From contig NZ_BJVC01000004.1 in NCBI RefSeq assembly GCF_007988945.1, positions 210,591 to 274,590 of the forward strand: a stretch of DNA of 64,000 nucleotides, in the 5' to 3' direction. Made by a program: the position numbers and the translations under genes. The stretch is from Swaminathania salitolerans (GTDB taxonomy: Bacteria > Pseudomonadota > Alphaproteobacteria > Acetobacterales > Acetobacteraceae). Under the pieces are notes generated by a model. It had not been told where the DNA came from and made no database searches. It was given only the letters and a program-made list of their open reading frames with translations. Below are positions 56,021 through 64,000 of the stretch, piece by piece; positions within the stretch are counted from its first letter, which is position 1, and every line of letters starts with the position of its first letter.

Positions 56021-57175
56021 ATGGATATTCTGGTCGCGTGCGATTCCTTCAAGGAAAGCCTGTCTGCCGAGGCTGTCGTGCAGCAGATCGTCGGCGGGTT
56101 TTCGGAGATTTTCCCTGAAGCGCGCTATCACGGGTTTCCCATGGCCGACGGGGGCGAGGGAACCGCCCGGATCGTTGCGCGCGTAACGGGAGGCACGCTC
56201 GAGACGCGCCGTGTATGCGGGCCTCTGGGCGTGGAATGCGAAGCGCATTTCGGCCTCCTGCCCGACCGGAAAACGGCCGTGATCGAGCTGGCAGAGGCCG
56301 CCGGACTTGCGCAGCTCCCGCCCGAATCCCGCTCCCCCCTCTTTGCCACGACCTATGGCGTCGGGCAGCTCATGCAGGCCGCACTGGATATGGGGTGTCG
56401 GCATCTTGTGCTCGCCCTGGGAGGCAGCGCGACCTGCGACGGGGGCGCCGGTATGCTCCAGGCGCTCGGCGTTTCCCTGAAGGACCGCGACGGGTCGGAG
56501 CTCCCTCCCGGAGGGGGCGCCCTTTCCCGCCTCGCGACACTCGATTCGTCTTCGATCGATCCGCGTCTGCTCTCGAGCCGGATCGAGATCCTGTGCGATG
56601 TCGAGGCGCCTCTTCTCGGGCCGACCGGTGCGGTGGCGCTGTTCGGCCCGCAGAAAGGGGCGACACCGGAGATGCTCCCCCTGCTCGAGGACGGGCTGTC
56701 GCGTCTGGCTTCCCTGCTCGGACAAAGCTGTTGCGAAGATCTGGGTGCACGACCGGGAATGGGGGCTGCCGGTGGGGCCGCGCTCGGCCTCGTGGCGCTT
56801 TGTGGCGCAGCGCTCGTGCCCGGCGCACGTCATATCGCCGGATTGCTCGGTCTGGACAGGCTGATGCCGCAGGTCGATCTGGTCGTTACCGGAGAAGGGC
56901 GGCTGGATTCGCAGACGATTCGCGGCAAGGCGCCCAGTGCGATCGCGGATCTCGCCCGCACATACGGCAAGCCCGTTTTCGCCTTTGCGGGTACGCTCGG
57001 GCACGATCACGCCGTTTTGCACGATGCGGGATTCGATGCCGTTTTCAGCTGCCTCGCCCGCCCCTGCACCCTGCAGGAGGCTCTGGACGAGGCCGCTGCC
57101 AATCTGAGGCGCGCGGCGCGCAATGTCGCGGCGACTCTGTCTGTCGGGCGCTCTTTCCAAGAAAACCAGGGATGA
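56021..57175 (+). CDS. Glycerate kinase
   Basis: A GarK/GlxK-type glycerate kinase making 2-phosphoglycerate (or 3-). DILVACDSFKESLSAEAV, FPMADGGEGTARIV, LALGGSATCDGGAGMLQALG, GAAGGAALGLVALCGA and VDLVVTGEGRLDSQTIRGKA are signature blocks in 384 residues. The stop overlaps an in-frame ATG of the proA reading. It could salvage glycolate or glycerate carbon. Confidence 0.94.
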   Translation: MDILVACDSFKESLSAEAVVQQIVGGFSEIFPEARYHGFPMADGGEGTARIVARVTGGTLETRRVCGPLGVECEAHFGLLPDRKTAVIELAEAAGLAQLPPESRSPLFATTYGVGQLMQAALDMGCRHLVLALGGSATCDGGAGMLQALGVSLKDRDGSELPPGGGALSRLATLDSSSIDPRLLSSRIEILCDVEAPLLGPTGAVALFGPQKGATPEMLPLLEDGLSRLASLLGQSCCEDLGARPGMGAAGGAALGLVALCGAALVPGARHIAGLLGLDRLMPQVDLVVTGEGRLDSQTIRGKAPSAIADLARTYGKPVFAFAGTLGHDHAVLHDAGFDAVFSCLARPCTLQEALDEAAANLRRAARNVAATLSVGRSFQENQG

Positions 57176-57261
57176 TACATAGCTTCGGGCGTCTTTCTTC
57201 CGGACAGGCCGCGCCCGATGCGGCCCGGGAGGGGGAAGGCGCAGCGAAGACAGGAGAAGGC

Positions 57262-58521
57262 ATGTTGGAAACCGCCGCGACCGTGTCCGATTTCAGGGCC
57301 CTGACCGAACCCGCGCGCAAGGCCGCCCGCATTCTTGCCATCGCTCCGGCGAGCCAGCGCAACGATGCCTTGCGTGCCGCAGCCGGATCGCTGCGTCTGC
57401 GTGCCGCCGATATTCTCGTTGCCAATGCCCGCGACGTCGCGGCGTCCCGTGCATCTGCGGCTTTCATCGATCGTCTGACCCTTACCCCCGCCCGGATCGA
57501 GGCGATGGCCAGGGGGCTCGAGGCGATTGCGCTTCTTCCCGATCCTGTCGGACGCATATTGTCCGAGTGGACGCGGCCGAACGGGCTTGCGATCCGACGC
57601 GTCGCGACACCGCTCGGGGTGATCGGCATGATCTATGAAAGTCGGCCCAATGTCGGGGCCGACGCAGCCGGGCTGTGCATCAAATCCGGCAACGCCGTCA
57701 TCCTGCGCGGTGGGTCGGAGAGTCATCACTCCGCCCGGTGCATCCAGGAATCGATCCGGATCGGGCTGGAGCAGGCCGGTCTGCCCGGAGCCTGCGTCCA
57801 GAATGTTCCCGATACGGACAGGGCCCATGTCTCCGCGATGCTCGGCGCTGCCGGGGAGATCGACATGATCATCCCGCGTGGGGGCAAGTCGCTCGTCGAG
57901 CGCGTGCAGCGCGAGGCAAGGGTTCCGGTACTCGCGCATGCCGACGGGCTGTGTCACACCTACGTGCACGAGAAGGCGGATTTCGCCATGGCCCGTGCAA
58001 TTGTGGCCAATGCCAAGATGCGCCGTCCCGGTATCTGTGGCGCGACAGAGACCCTTCTGATCGACCGGCATATCGCTCCGGACCTTCTGCCGCTTCTCAT
58101 CCAGGACCTGCACTCTCTCGGATGTGCGGTCATGGGAGACGATACGGCGCGGGGCATCGTGCCCGATCTCGAACCGGCGACGTCGGATCATTTCGCGACC
58201 GAGTGGCTCGATGCCCGTCTCTGCGTCGCTGTGGTCGAGGGGGTGGATGAAGCGCTGGCCCATATCGCGCGCTATGGCAGCGGACATACGGAAGCGATCG
58301 TCACCGGGGATGCGGCCGCTGCAGAGCGTTTCCTGAACGGCACCGACAGTGCTGTGGTGATGTGGAACGCCTCGACGCAGTTCTGCGATGGCGGGGAGTT
58401 CGGCTTCGGGGCCGAGATCGGCATCGCGACCGGCAAGATCCATGCGCGTGGCCCTGTCGGTCTCGAGCAGCTGACCACATTCCGCTACGAGGTGCGCGGC
58501 ACCGGTCAGACCCGCCCCTGA
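57262..58521 (+). CDS. proA: Gamma-glutamyl phosphate reductase
   Basis: NADPH-dependent second step of proline synthesis. VATPLGVIGMIYESRPNVGA, AGLCIKSGNAVILRGGSES, HADGLCHTYVHEKAD and the active Cys in RRPGICGATET near 259 are clear. ATG 57262 is chosen because AGGAG lies five bases upstream and it gives the standard 419 residues. An in-frame ATG at 57172, overlapping the glycerate kinase stop, would add 30 low-complexity residues. proC is about 18 kb away. Confidence 0.96.
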   Translation: MLETAATVSDFRALTEPARKAARILAIAPASQRNDALRAAAGSLRLRAADILVANARDVAASRASAAFIDRLTLTPARIEAMARGLEAIALLPDPVGRILSEWTRPNGLAIRRVATPLGVIGMIYESRPNVGADAAGLCIKSGNAVILRGGSESHHSARCIQESIRIGLEQAGLPGACVQNVPDTDRAHVSAMLGAAGEIDMIIPRGGKSLVERVQREARVPVLAHADGLCHTYVHEKADFAMARAIVANAKMRRPGICGATETLLIDRHIAPDLLPLLIQDLHSLGCAVMGDDTARGIVPDLEPATSDHFATEWLDARLCVAVVEGVDEALAHIARYGSGHTEAIVTGDAAAAERFLNGTDSAVVMWNASTQFCDGGEFGFGAEIGIATGKIHARGPVGLEQLTTFRYEVRGTGQTRP

Positions 58522-58522
58522 C

Positions 58523-59149
58523 GTGTCGCAGATCCCGAAATACGGCGACGGGCGGTCGATCTCGGTGGGATTGCTGGGGGGGTCCTTCAACCCGGCACAT
58601 GCCGGACATCTCCAGCTGGCGCGCTATGCCCTGACGCATCTCCGTCTCGATCAGGTCTGGCTCATGGTTTCGCCGGGAAACCCCCTCAAATCCCGGGCCG
58701 GAATGGCCCCTTTTCCTGACCGGCTCGCGACAGCCCGTGCTCTTGCCGACGGTCGTCGCATCATCGCAACCGATATCGAGGCGCGGCTCGGGAAACGCTA
58801 TACGGTCGAGACCGTCTCGCTTCTGCGCCTGCGTTTTCCCCGGGTGCGATTCGTCTGGCTGATGGGCGCGGACGGGCTGGCTTCGCTCACGCGCTGGCGG
58901 CGCTGGCGCGATCTCGCATTGATCGTCCCCATGGCGATCGTGCCGCGACCGGGCAGCAACCGGACCGCCCTGAGCGGTCAGGCGACCCACGCCCTGCGCC
59001 ATTTGCGGGTACCCGCGAGACAGGGGCCGGTTCTCTCGCGCAGGAAAGGTGGTGTCTGGGCTTTTCTTCCGGCGCCGCAAAACGGTATATCAGCGACAGC
59101 GTTACGGGATTCCGGACATTATCCTCCCGCGCTTTCTCGAACCAATTGA
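58523..59149 (+). CDS. nadD: Nicotinate-nucleotide adenylyltransferase
   Basis: Forms NaAD in NAD synthesis. GLLGGSFNPAHAGHLQLARY (residues 17-36) carries the nucleotidyltransferase HxGH-type motif. VSPGNPLKS, FVWLMGADGLASLTRW and ISATALRDSG are conserved. GTG 58523 follows one base after the proA stop. 208 residues fits. It heads nadD-rsfS-rlmH. Confidence 0.95.
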   Translation: MSQIPKYGDGRSISVGLLGGSFNPAHAGHLQLARYALTHLRLDQVWLMVSPGNPLKSRAGMAPFPDRLATARALADGRRIIATDIEARLGKRYTVETVSLLRLRFPRVRFVWLMGADGLASLTRWRRWRDLALIVPMAIVPRPGSNRTALSGQATHALRHLRVPARQGPVLSRRKGGVWAFLPAPQNGISATALRDSGHYPPALSRTN

Positions 59150-59164
59150 CCGGAGTGTCGAGCC

Positions 59165-59716
59165 ATCGCCAGAAAACCGTCCGACGAGACGACCCCCACT
59201 GCCCGTCGCAGCGTCGCGGCCGAGCGTGAGATCCAGCCCGCCCCCGGCGAAGCTGCCGCTTCCCTAAAAGCCGCAGGCACGCCGCGCAAGAAAGCCGCCG
59301 CCGCAGGTCCGCGCAAGACGCGTGCCCCGCAACGCGAAGGCGCCGCGCGTGAGCTGGTCGAGAAAGCCCTTGCGGTGGTGACCGCGAGCCTGGACGAGGA
59401 CAAGGCCGAGGATATCGTCACCCTCGATCTGCGCGGTCGGGCGAGCTTCGCCGATCACATGGTCATCGCGACCGGTATCGCGGATCGGCAGATTGCCGCC
59501 ATGGCATCGCATGTCGAAGACAAGCTCAACGAGATCGGGATCAAGCGTATCACCATCGAGGGGGCGAACGGGACGGACTGGGTGCTTCTCGATACGGGCG
59601 ATATCGTGGTCCATCTCTTCAAGCCCGAGAGCCGGGCTCTGTATGCGCTCGAACGCATGTGGGGCAAGGATCTCGACGATGCCGCGCTGGACGGGGCGGA
59701 TACGACGGATCTCTGA
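59165..59716 (+). CDS. rsfS: Ribosomal silencing factor RsfS (Iojap), apparent ATC start
   Basis: Binds L14 and blocks subunit joining under starvation. The conserved domain is ELVEKALAVVTASLDEDKAE, DIVTLDLRGRASFADHMVIA and TDWVLLDTGDIVVHLF. Upstream, in frame, a basic Ala/Pro-rich stretch (ARKPSDETTPTARRS ... TPRKKAAAAGPRKTR) with G/C-rich third positions extends back to ATC at 59165, nine bases after GGAG. No ATG, GTG or TTG lies in frame between the nadD stop and GTG 59372, which would cut the first conserved helix. Either ATC initiates or the base is a mutation or error of ATG. The start is uncertain; the gene is not. Confidence 0.85.
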   Translation: MARKPSDETTPTARRSVAAEREIQPAPGEAAASLKAAGTPRKKAAAAGPRKTRAPQREGAARELVEKALAVVTASLDEDKAEDIVTLDLRGRASFADHMVIATGIADRQIAAMASHVEDKLNEIGIKRITIEGANGTDWVLLDTGDIVVHLFKPESRALYALERMWGKDLDDAALDGADTTDL

Positions 59717-59721
59717 TCGGC

Positions 59722-60180
59722 GTGATCAGGATCGTTTCTGTCGGGCGTATGAAGAGAGGGCCGGAGCGCGATCTGTTCGACCGTTATGTCGAACGCACCC
59801 GGCCCCGGGTCGAGCTGCTCGAGATCGCCGAATCCCGCGGGAGTGCGTCCGAAATCAGGCGCAAGGATGCATCGGCCATTCTTTCGGCCTGTCCCGGGAG
59901 TGCCTTCGTCGTCGCGCTCGATGAGGGGGGCGATACGCCCGACAGCCAGAGTTTTTCCGCAAGTCTCGAGACCTGGCTCGCCTCCGGTCGTCAGGTCACG
60001 TTCGTGATCGGCGGGGCCGAAGGGCTCGAATCCTCGGTCATGGCACGCGCCGATGCGCGCCTCTCCTTCGGGAGGATGACCTGGCCGCACATGCTGGTCC
60101 GCGTCCTTCTGGCAGAGCAGCTTTATCGAGCCCGTGCCATCAGCGCCGGACATCCGTATCACCGCGCCGCGCGGCCATAA
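59722..60180 (+). CDS. rlmH: 23S rRNA (pseudouridine1915-N3) methyltransferase RlmH
   Basis: A SPOUT methyltransferase acting on helix 69. IRIVSVGRMKRGPERDLFDR, FVVALDEGGDTPDSQSFSAS, the knot motif VTFVIGGAEGL and LSFGRMTWPHMLVRVLLAEQ with LYRARAISAGHPYHRA are diagnostic. GTG 59722 starts a 152-residue protein five bases after rsfS. A terminator follows. Confidence 0.97.
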   Translation: MIRIVSVGRMKRGPERDLFDRYVERTRPRVELLEIAESRGSASEIRRKDASAILSACPGSAFVVALDEGGDTPDSQSFSASLETWLASGRQVTFVIGGAEGLESSVMARADARLSFGRMTWPHMLVRVLLAEQLYRARAISAGHPYHRAARP

Positions 60181-60181
60181 A

Positions 60182-60211
60182 AAAACGTCCCGGAACTCTT
60201 CGGGACGTTTT
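60182..60211. terminator. Bidirectional terminator
   Basis: AAAACGTCCCG and CGGGACGTTTT form a stem around an 8-base loop between convergent rlmH and the CHAP-domain gene. Confidence 0.9.
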
Positions 60212-60237
60212 CCATTTCTATCAGGATGATGGCGATT

Positions 60238-61014
60238 TCAGCGCAGGTTCCGGTTCGGCCCTTCGATCCCGAATGCATCGTCCGGTGCCTCGGCGACCTC
60301 GGTCGTGCTCGCGGGATGACGGAGCGTTGCATAATCGGCGTGGCTGCCGGCATCGGAAACGGCATGTCCAGCGTGGCTCGCCGGCGTGTTGTTGGCCATC
60401 ATGACGCCGTCATCGGGACGGGCATAGATGAAACCGTATGTGGGATAGATGCTGCCGAAGCTGTCCGGGTTCCCGTTCAGAGCGACTCGCACCGCCGACC
60501 AGTCGTTATGCGGCGAAACGTCGATCACGCGCACGTTCTTCGCGACGCCGTTCTGCGCCCAGTGAGACTGATCGATGACGATAGTCCGGTCGTTCTCGAT
60601 GGCGCGCACCACTGCGACATGACCGTAGGGCATACGGCGAATGGCGCGGAAATTCAGAACGGAGCCGGGCTCGGGAGCCGAGCCGCGCGCATAGACGCCT
60701 TTCGCATTTGCCCACCAGTCGCGGGCATTGCCGTGAAGAACGACCTCGGAAGCGGCTTTGGCATAGGCCACGCACTGGATGACATGACCGGTATGACGAT
60801 GATGTCGCGGCGTGAAACGGGTGGCGTGGATCGATGCACCATGCCTGGTGCGATGATGCGTTCCGTGGGAAGCGACCTTGTGATGCGCGGTTCTGTGCCG
60901 CGCCTGCGCCTCGGATGCGCCGAAACTGGACCCGATCAGGACAGAAAGAAGAGTCAGAGACGAAAAGAAGGGCCTGCGGAGGCGTTTAAGGCAACTTTTC
61001 TGTCCCACGATCAT
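60238..61014 (-). CDS. Secreted CHAP-domain protein with His/Arg-rich linker
   Basis: A 258-residue protein with a signal peptide (LTLLSVLIGSSFGASEAQA). A linker of about 40 residues dense in His, Arg, Thr follows (HRTAHHKVASHGTHHRTRHG, TPRHHRHTGH). The CHAP amidase/endopeptidase domain has the catalytic Cys in VIQCVAYAKAASE near 80, DWWANAKGVYARGSAPEPGS and the His in PYGHVAVVRAI near 131, with DQSHWAQNG after it. Such enzymes cut peptidoglycan peptides or amide bonds. The C-terminus after about 200 is low complexity. ATG 61014 or GTG 61023 may start it. Confidence 0.85.
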   Translation of the reverse strand: MIVGQKSCLKRLRRPFFSSLTLLSVLIGSSFGASEAQARHRTAHHKVASHGTHHRTRHGASIHATRFTPRHHRHTGHVIQCVAYAKAASEVVLHGNARDWWANAKGVYARGSAPEPGSVLNFRAIRRMPYGHVAVVRAIENDRTIVIDQSHWAQNGVAKNVRVIDVSPHNDWSAVRVALNGNPDSFGSIYPTYGFIYARPDDGVMMANNTPASHAGHAVSDAGSHADYATLRHPASTTEVAEAPDDAFGIEGPNRNLR

Positions 61015-61157
61015 TGATTCCACGTCCGCCAGTTAGGTGTTGCAACTAGGTAACTATGTTCGACCTAGCTTGGCAAGGCGTGTAGAGCGGACTAATGGCA
61101 AATTTATGAACTTTCTCCCCTTCAGCTGGTGATCGAAGGGGAAAAGTTCAAGACGTA

Positions 61158-61508
61158 TTATTTCGTCGTGATCAGCATGATCTCCACAAGCATCCGGGGA
61201 TCGGCGAGAACTGCCTCTACACAGGCGCGGGCCGGGGCGCCGTCTTTCGGCAGCCAGGCGGTCCACTGCTCGTTCAGCGCATCGCGATCGGCCATGTTCT
61301 TGAGCCAGATCTGTGCCTGGAGAATCCGGGTATTATCCGTGCCGTGCTGCTCGAGAAGCGCGTCGAGCTGCGCAAGGACATCGGCCGTCTGCGTCTTGAA
61401 ATCGGCATCGAGATTGCGGGCGACGACACCCTGCGTGAAAACGAATCCGTGATATTCGACGGCCTTCGACATGACGGGATTCGGTTCGGTACGAATGATT
61501 CGGCTCAT
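61158..61508 (-). CDS. RidA-family (YjgF/UK114) protein
   Basis: A 116-residue trimeric enamine/imine deaminase-type protein. YHGFVFTQGVVARNL, DVLAQLDALLEQHGTDNTRI, IWLKNMADRDALNEQWTAWL and APARACVEAVLADPRMLVEI, with the carboxylate-binding Arg, mark the family. ATG 61508 follows AGGAGACCTCCC. It diverges from a metallo-hydrolase gene. Confidence 0.92.
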   Translation of the reverse strand: MSRIIRTEPNPVMSKAVEYHGFVFTQGVVARNLDADFKTQTADVLAQLDALLEQHGTDNTRILQAQIWLKNMADRDALNEQWTAWLPKDGAPARACVEAVLADPRMLVEIMLITTK

Positions 61509-61602
61509 GGGAGGTCTCCTTGCGGGGCAGATGCCATGGCGGTCTTTCCCACCATGGCGGTTTCTCCGATTCTGGTCCGAGTGTCCCGCTGCGGTCAATC
61601 CT

Positions 61603-61647
61603 CTTCGCTTGCCCCCCCTTCGCTTGCCCCCCCTTCGCTTGCCCTCT
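61603..61647. repeat. 15-bp tandem repeat, three units
   Basis: CTTCGCTTGCCCCCC is repeated twice exactly and a third time with changes, in the gap between the divergent RidA and metallo-hydrolase genes. Confidence 0.85.
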
Positions 61648-61754
61648 TCGCGCGCCCCCGTCGCTTGCCTGTCATTGCCCGGCACGGTATCGCGCCTTCT
61701 GGACCCGCTGCCGGACAGGATCCGAGTCCGGCAGAAGAAGGAGGAGGAGCGCAC

Positions 61755-62396
61755 GTGCACGCCAGAACCGTCAAGGTTACCCCCCTGCGTCAGAACTGTA
61801 CCGTGCTCGAATGCCGCGATACGGGTCACGCTCTCGTGGTCGATCCGGGAGGAGACGTTCCGGAGCTGCTTGGGACGCTCGAAGGGCTCGAGGTCGACGG
61901 CATCCTGCTGACGCATGGTCATTTCGATCATGTCGGCGGGGCGGAGGCCCTGCGCGATGCCCTGTCCCGCCGTCAGGGAAAGCGCGTTCCGCTCATCGGG
62001 CCGGATCGCCGCGATGCCTTCCTGCTCGGATCGGTCGTCGAACAGGCCGAGGCGTTCGGCCTCTCCGGGCTCGAAAATGCCCACCCCGACCGGTTCGTCT
62101 CCGACGGAGAAACGCTCGATTTCCCGATGGCGCGCATCTCCGTTGCGCATTGCCCGGGGCATACGCCGGGCCATGTCGTGTTCATCGCGCATGAGCATCG
62201 TATTGCGGTGGTGGGCGATACCCTGTTCCGGGGTGTTGTTGGCCGCACCGATTTCGCCTATGGCGACCATAAGGCGCTCGTCGAGGGGATCAGGCGTTGC
62301 CTTCTCTCCCTGGACGACGATTTCATCGTATTGCCGGGCCATGGCCTCCCGTCGACAATCGGAGAGGAACGGCGGAGCAATCCTTTTTTGACCTGA
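61755..62396 (+). CDS. Metallo-beta-lactamase fold hydrolase (glyoxalase II-like)
   Basis: A 213-residue enzyme. The zinc-binding THGHFDHVGG lies near residues 54-63. Further ligands are in AHCPGHTPGHVVF near 135, VVGDTLFRGVVGRTDF near 154 and VLPGHGLPSTIGEE at the end. Its size and GDTLF motif resemble the short glyoxalase II / YcbL group. GTG 61755 is preceded by GGAGGAG. Substrate not determined. Confidence 0.92.
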   Translation: MHARTVKVTPLRQNCTVLECRDTGHALVVDPGGDVPELLGTLEGLEVDGILLTHGHFDHVGGAEALRDALSRRQGKRVPLIGPDRRDAFLLGSVVEQAEAFGLSGLENAHPDRFVSDGETLDFPMARISVAHCPGHTPGHVVFIAHEHRIAVVGDTLFRGVVGRTDFAYGDHKALVEGIRRCLLSLDDDFIVLPGHGLPSTIGEERRSNPFLT

Positions 62397-62433
62397 TCAC
62401 CTTTTGGCCTGATCACCGTTTGATCTGATCACC
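62386..62433. repeat. 16-bp tandem repeat, three units
   Basis: TTTTGACCTGATCACC, TTTTGGCCTGATCACC and GTTTGATCTGATCACC run from the end of the metallo-hydrolase gene, including its stop codon, to just before the DUF192 gene's ribosome site. Each holds the palindrome TGATCA. Confidence 0.9.
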
Positions 62434-62446
62434 GGGGAAAGCGACC

Positions 62447-62977
62447 ATGAAAACGCATCTGCGTACGATTCTGCTCACGACCGGGATTGCCTCCTTGCTG
62501 TGTGCCGCTCCGGCGGGGGCGGATACGCCGCCGGAACCGTCCAAGGCTGCTCCGGCAGCGTCGACATCGGCCAGGGCGATGGAGAAGACATCCCTGACGA
62601 TCACGGACCGGCAAGGTCACGATCATCGTTTCACGGTGGAAATCGCGCGCACGCCGAAAGACAGGGCCGCAGGCCTGACCCATCGGGAGACCGTGCCCGA
62701 GGGAACGGGCATGCTGTTCCTGTTCAATCCGCCGGAGGCTGCCGAGATGTGGATGCGCGATACGCCGGTCTCGCTCGACATGCTCTTCATCGGCCCGGAC
62801 GGTCGGATTCAGGCCATTGCGGAGAAAACGGTTCCCTATAGCGAAGCCCGCACAGGGGGGCAGGGCAGATCGTCCGCCGTTCTCGAGCTGGCCGGAGGCA
62901 GTACGGAGAAAGCCGGGATTGTGGTTGGAGACAAGGTGACTTCAGACGCTCTCGCCCCGGCACGCCACGTGCAATGA
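62447..62977 (+). CDS. Exported DUF192 protein
   Basis: A 176-residue protein with a signal peptide ending near AAPAGADT. The DUF192 domain shows RFTVEIARTPKDRAAGLTHR, GMLFLFNPPEAAEMWMRDTP, VSLDMLFIGPDGRIQAIAEK and AVLELAGGSTEKAGIVVGDK. Function of the family is unknown. Its TGA overlaps the ATG of the epimerase gene. Confidence 0.9.
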   Translation: MKTHLRTILLTTGIASLLCAAPAGADTPPEPSKAAPAASTSARAMEKTSLTITDRQGHDHRFTVEIARTPKDRAAGLTHRETVPEGTGMLFLFNPPEAAEMWMRDTPVSLDMLFIGPDGRIQAIAEKTVPYSEARTGGQGRSSAVLELAGGSTEKAGIVVGDKVTSDALAPARHVQ

Positions 62978-63954
62978 AGGTTTTCGTGACCGGGGTGGCC
63001 GGTTTTGTCGGTTATCATGTCGCAGGGCAGCTCCTCGCCGGCGGGCATCAGGTCGTGGGGTTAGATTCGCTCAACGACTACTACAGCGTGAGATTGAAGA
63101 CCGATCGGCTCGCCCGTCTGACGACGGAAGCCGGTTTTTCGTTCCACAAGGGCGATCTGAGCTGTCGGACCACGGTCGATGGCGTCTTGCAGGCGCATCC
63201 CGATATCACCCACGTCGTTCATCTCGCCGCTCAGGCAGGTGTCCGTCACTCGCTGGCCGATCCCTGCGCCTATATCACCGCCAATATCACCGGACATGTC
63301 GTTCTTCTCGAGGCCGTCAGGCATCTGGAAGGATTGCGGCACATTGTCTATGCCTCTTCCTCTTCCGTCTACGGGCTGAATGAAGTCATGCCGTTTCGCG
63401 AGAGCGACGCGGTCGATCGGCCCGGCTCCTTCTACGCGGTGACCAAGCGCGCCGGCGAACTGACGGCACATGCCTATGCGCATCTCTACGGCTTGCGGCA
63501 GACGGGGCTGCGTTTCTTCACCGCCTACGGTCCATGGGGCAGGCCGGATATGGCCTATTATACGTTCGCCCGCTCGATCATGAACGGAACCCCGCTCACG
63601 CTTTATGCCGGAGCAGGGCTGGCGCGCGATTTCACCTATATCGACGATATCGTATCGGGCGTGCTCGCTGCTCTGGGCAACGAACCCGAACCCGGGGACT
63701 CGCGCATCTTCAATCTGGGCTGCGATGCGCCCACGCCGGTGCGTCGACTGGTTTCCCTCCTCGAGGAGGCTCTCGGCCGAAAGGCGCTCATCGAAGAGAG
63801 GAACCGGCCGCTTTCCGACGTGGAAGCGACCTGGTCTTCTCACGAGGCCATCACGGATCTCACGGGATGGCGGCCCGAGGTTCCGATCGAGGAGGGGATA
63901 GGGCGCTTCGTGGCGTGGTTCCGGGCGTACGAAGCGGGTCTCGCCGATTCCTGA
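62974..63954 (+). CDS. NAD-dependent sugar epimerase, UDP-glucuronate 4-epimerase-like
   Basis: An extended SDR enzyme of 326 residues. MKVFVTGVAGFVGYHVAGQL binds NAD. GLDSLNDYYSVRLKTDRL, VVHLAAQAGVRHSLADP, YASSSSVYGLNEVMPF, the catalytic YAVTKRAGELTAHAYAHLYG and RFFTAYGPWGRPDMAYYTFA are typical of the UDP-glucuronate 4-epimerase group, which makes UDP-galacturonate for surface polysaccharide. ATGA coupling to the DUF192 gene is seen. Other NDP-sugar substrates are possible. Confidence 0.9.
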   Translation: MKVFVTGVAGFVGYHVAGQLLAGGHQVVGLDSLNDYYSVRLKTDRLARLTTEAGFSFHKGDLSCRTTVDGVLQAHPDITHVVHLAAQAGVRHSLADPCAYITANITGHVVLLEAVRHLEGLRHIVYASSSSVYGLNEVMPFRESDAVDRPGSFYAVTKRAGELTAHAYAHLYGLRQTGLRFFTAYGPWGRPDMAYYTFARSIMNGTPLTLYAGAGLARDFTYIDDIVSGVLAALGNEPEPGDSRIFNLGCDAPTPVRRLVSLLEEALGRKALIEERNRPLSDVEATWSSHEAITDLTGWRPEVPIEEGIGRFVAWFRAYEAGLADS

Positions 63955-63984
63955 CCATAAGTTTCATTTTTTTGAAATTATGTG

Positions 63985-63990
63985 TTGACG
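63985..63990 (+). promoter_or_regulatory. Possible -35 element of a gene beyond the window
   Basis: TTGACG lies in an AT-rich tail after the epimerase gene, near a small TTTCA/TGAAA inverted repeat (63962-63977). The window ends before a -10 site could be seen. Confidence 0.25.
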
Positions 63991-64000
63991 GTATGGGATG

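Noticed and set aside
56215..57261. N-terminal extension of proA back to 56215
   Set aside because: That frame runs through the glycerate kinase gene. The strong ribosome site before ATG 57262 and the normal ProA length set the start.

Overview
The window reads as a chromosomal segment of an acetic acid bacterium (Alphaproteobacteria, Acetobacteraceae). It is GC-rich with strong G/C preference at third codon positions. It carries alphaproteobacterial blocks (mnmE-mnmG-rsmG-parA-parB, nadD-rsfS-rlmH, rplY-pth-ychF), a long-chain mannitol-type polyol dehydrogenase, osmoregulated periplasmic glucan genes and several TonB-dependent receptors. I cannot fix the genus from sequence alone. No CRISPR array, insertion sequence, integrase island or phage was seen.

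Layout. 0-6.3 kb: a partial xerC-type recombinase diverging from priA, a small Cys-pair membrane protein, a TPR protein, rpmJ, and an oligopeptidase B gene that has lost its 5' end. 6.3-19 kb: a glucan block (opgG-opgH; opgC-degP-FUSC), a polyol dehydrogenase, the Mrp Fe-S carrier and small envelope proteins. 19-27 kb: a TonB receptor converging on plsC, a parS site, an HdeD-like protein, trpB-trpA and corA. 27-35 kb: rho, ogt, mnmE-mnmG-rsmG-parA-parB and tRNA-Lys, with two more parS sites inside mnmE and rsmG. 35-38.5 kb: a capsule-type export module (KpsD/E/T-like, no KpsM) between tRNA-Lys and tRNA-Gln. 38.6-45 kb: a TetR/COQ9-like protein, proC, a YbjN protein, UbiK, hldD and lgt-pgeF-lipoprotein. 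45-51.6 kb: a divergent sugar-amine locus of SIS isomerase and DeoR regulator against a TonB receptor and a clan GH-D glycosidase, with repeated ACGATCA operators between them. 51.9-64 kb: prs, a histidine phosphatase, rplY-pth-ychF, glycerate kinase-proA-nadD-rsfS-rlmH, a CHAP protein, RidA, a metallo-beta-lactamase fold hydrolase, a DUF192 protein and a UDP-glucuronate epimerase-like gene.

Most genes are tightly packed, often with 1-11 nt overlaps (ATGA or GTGA junctions), indicating translational coupling. The observations most worth following are the three parS palindromes around parAB, the GH-D/TonB/DeoR/SIS locus with its paired operators, the KpsM-less capsule export set between two tRNA genes, rsfS lacking any standard start codon upstream of its conserved domain, the 5'-truncated oligopeptidase B, and the repeated appearance of 12-16 bp tandem repeats at gene edges.
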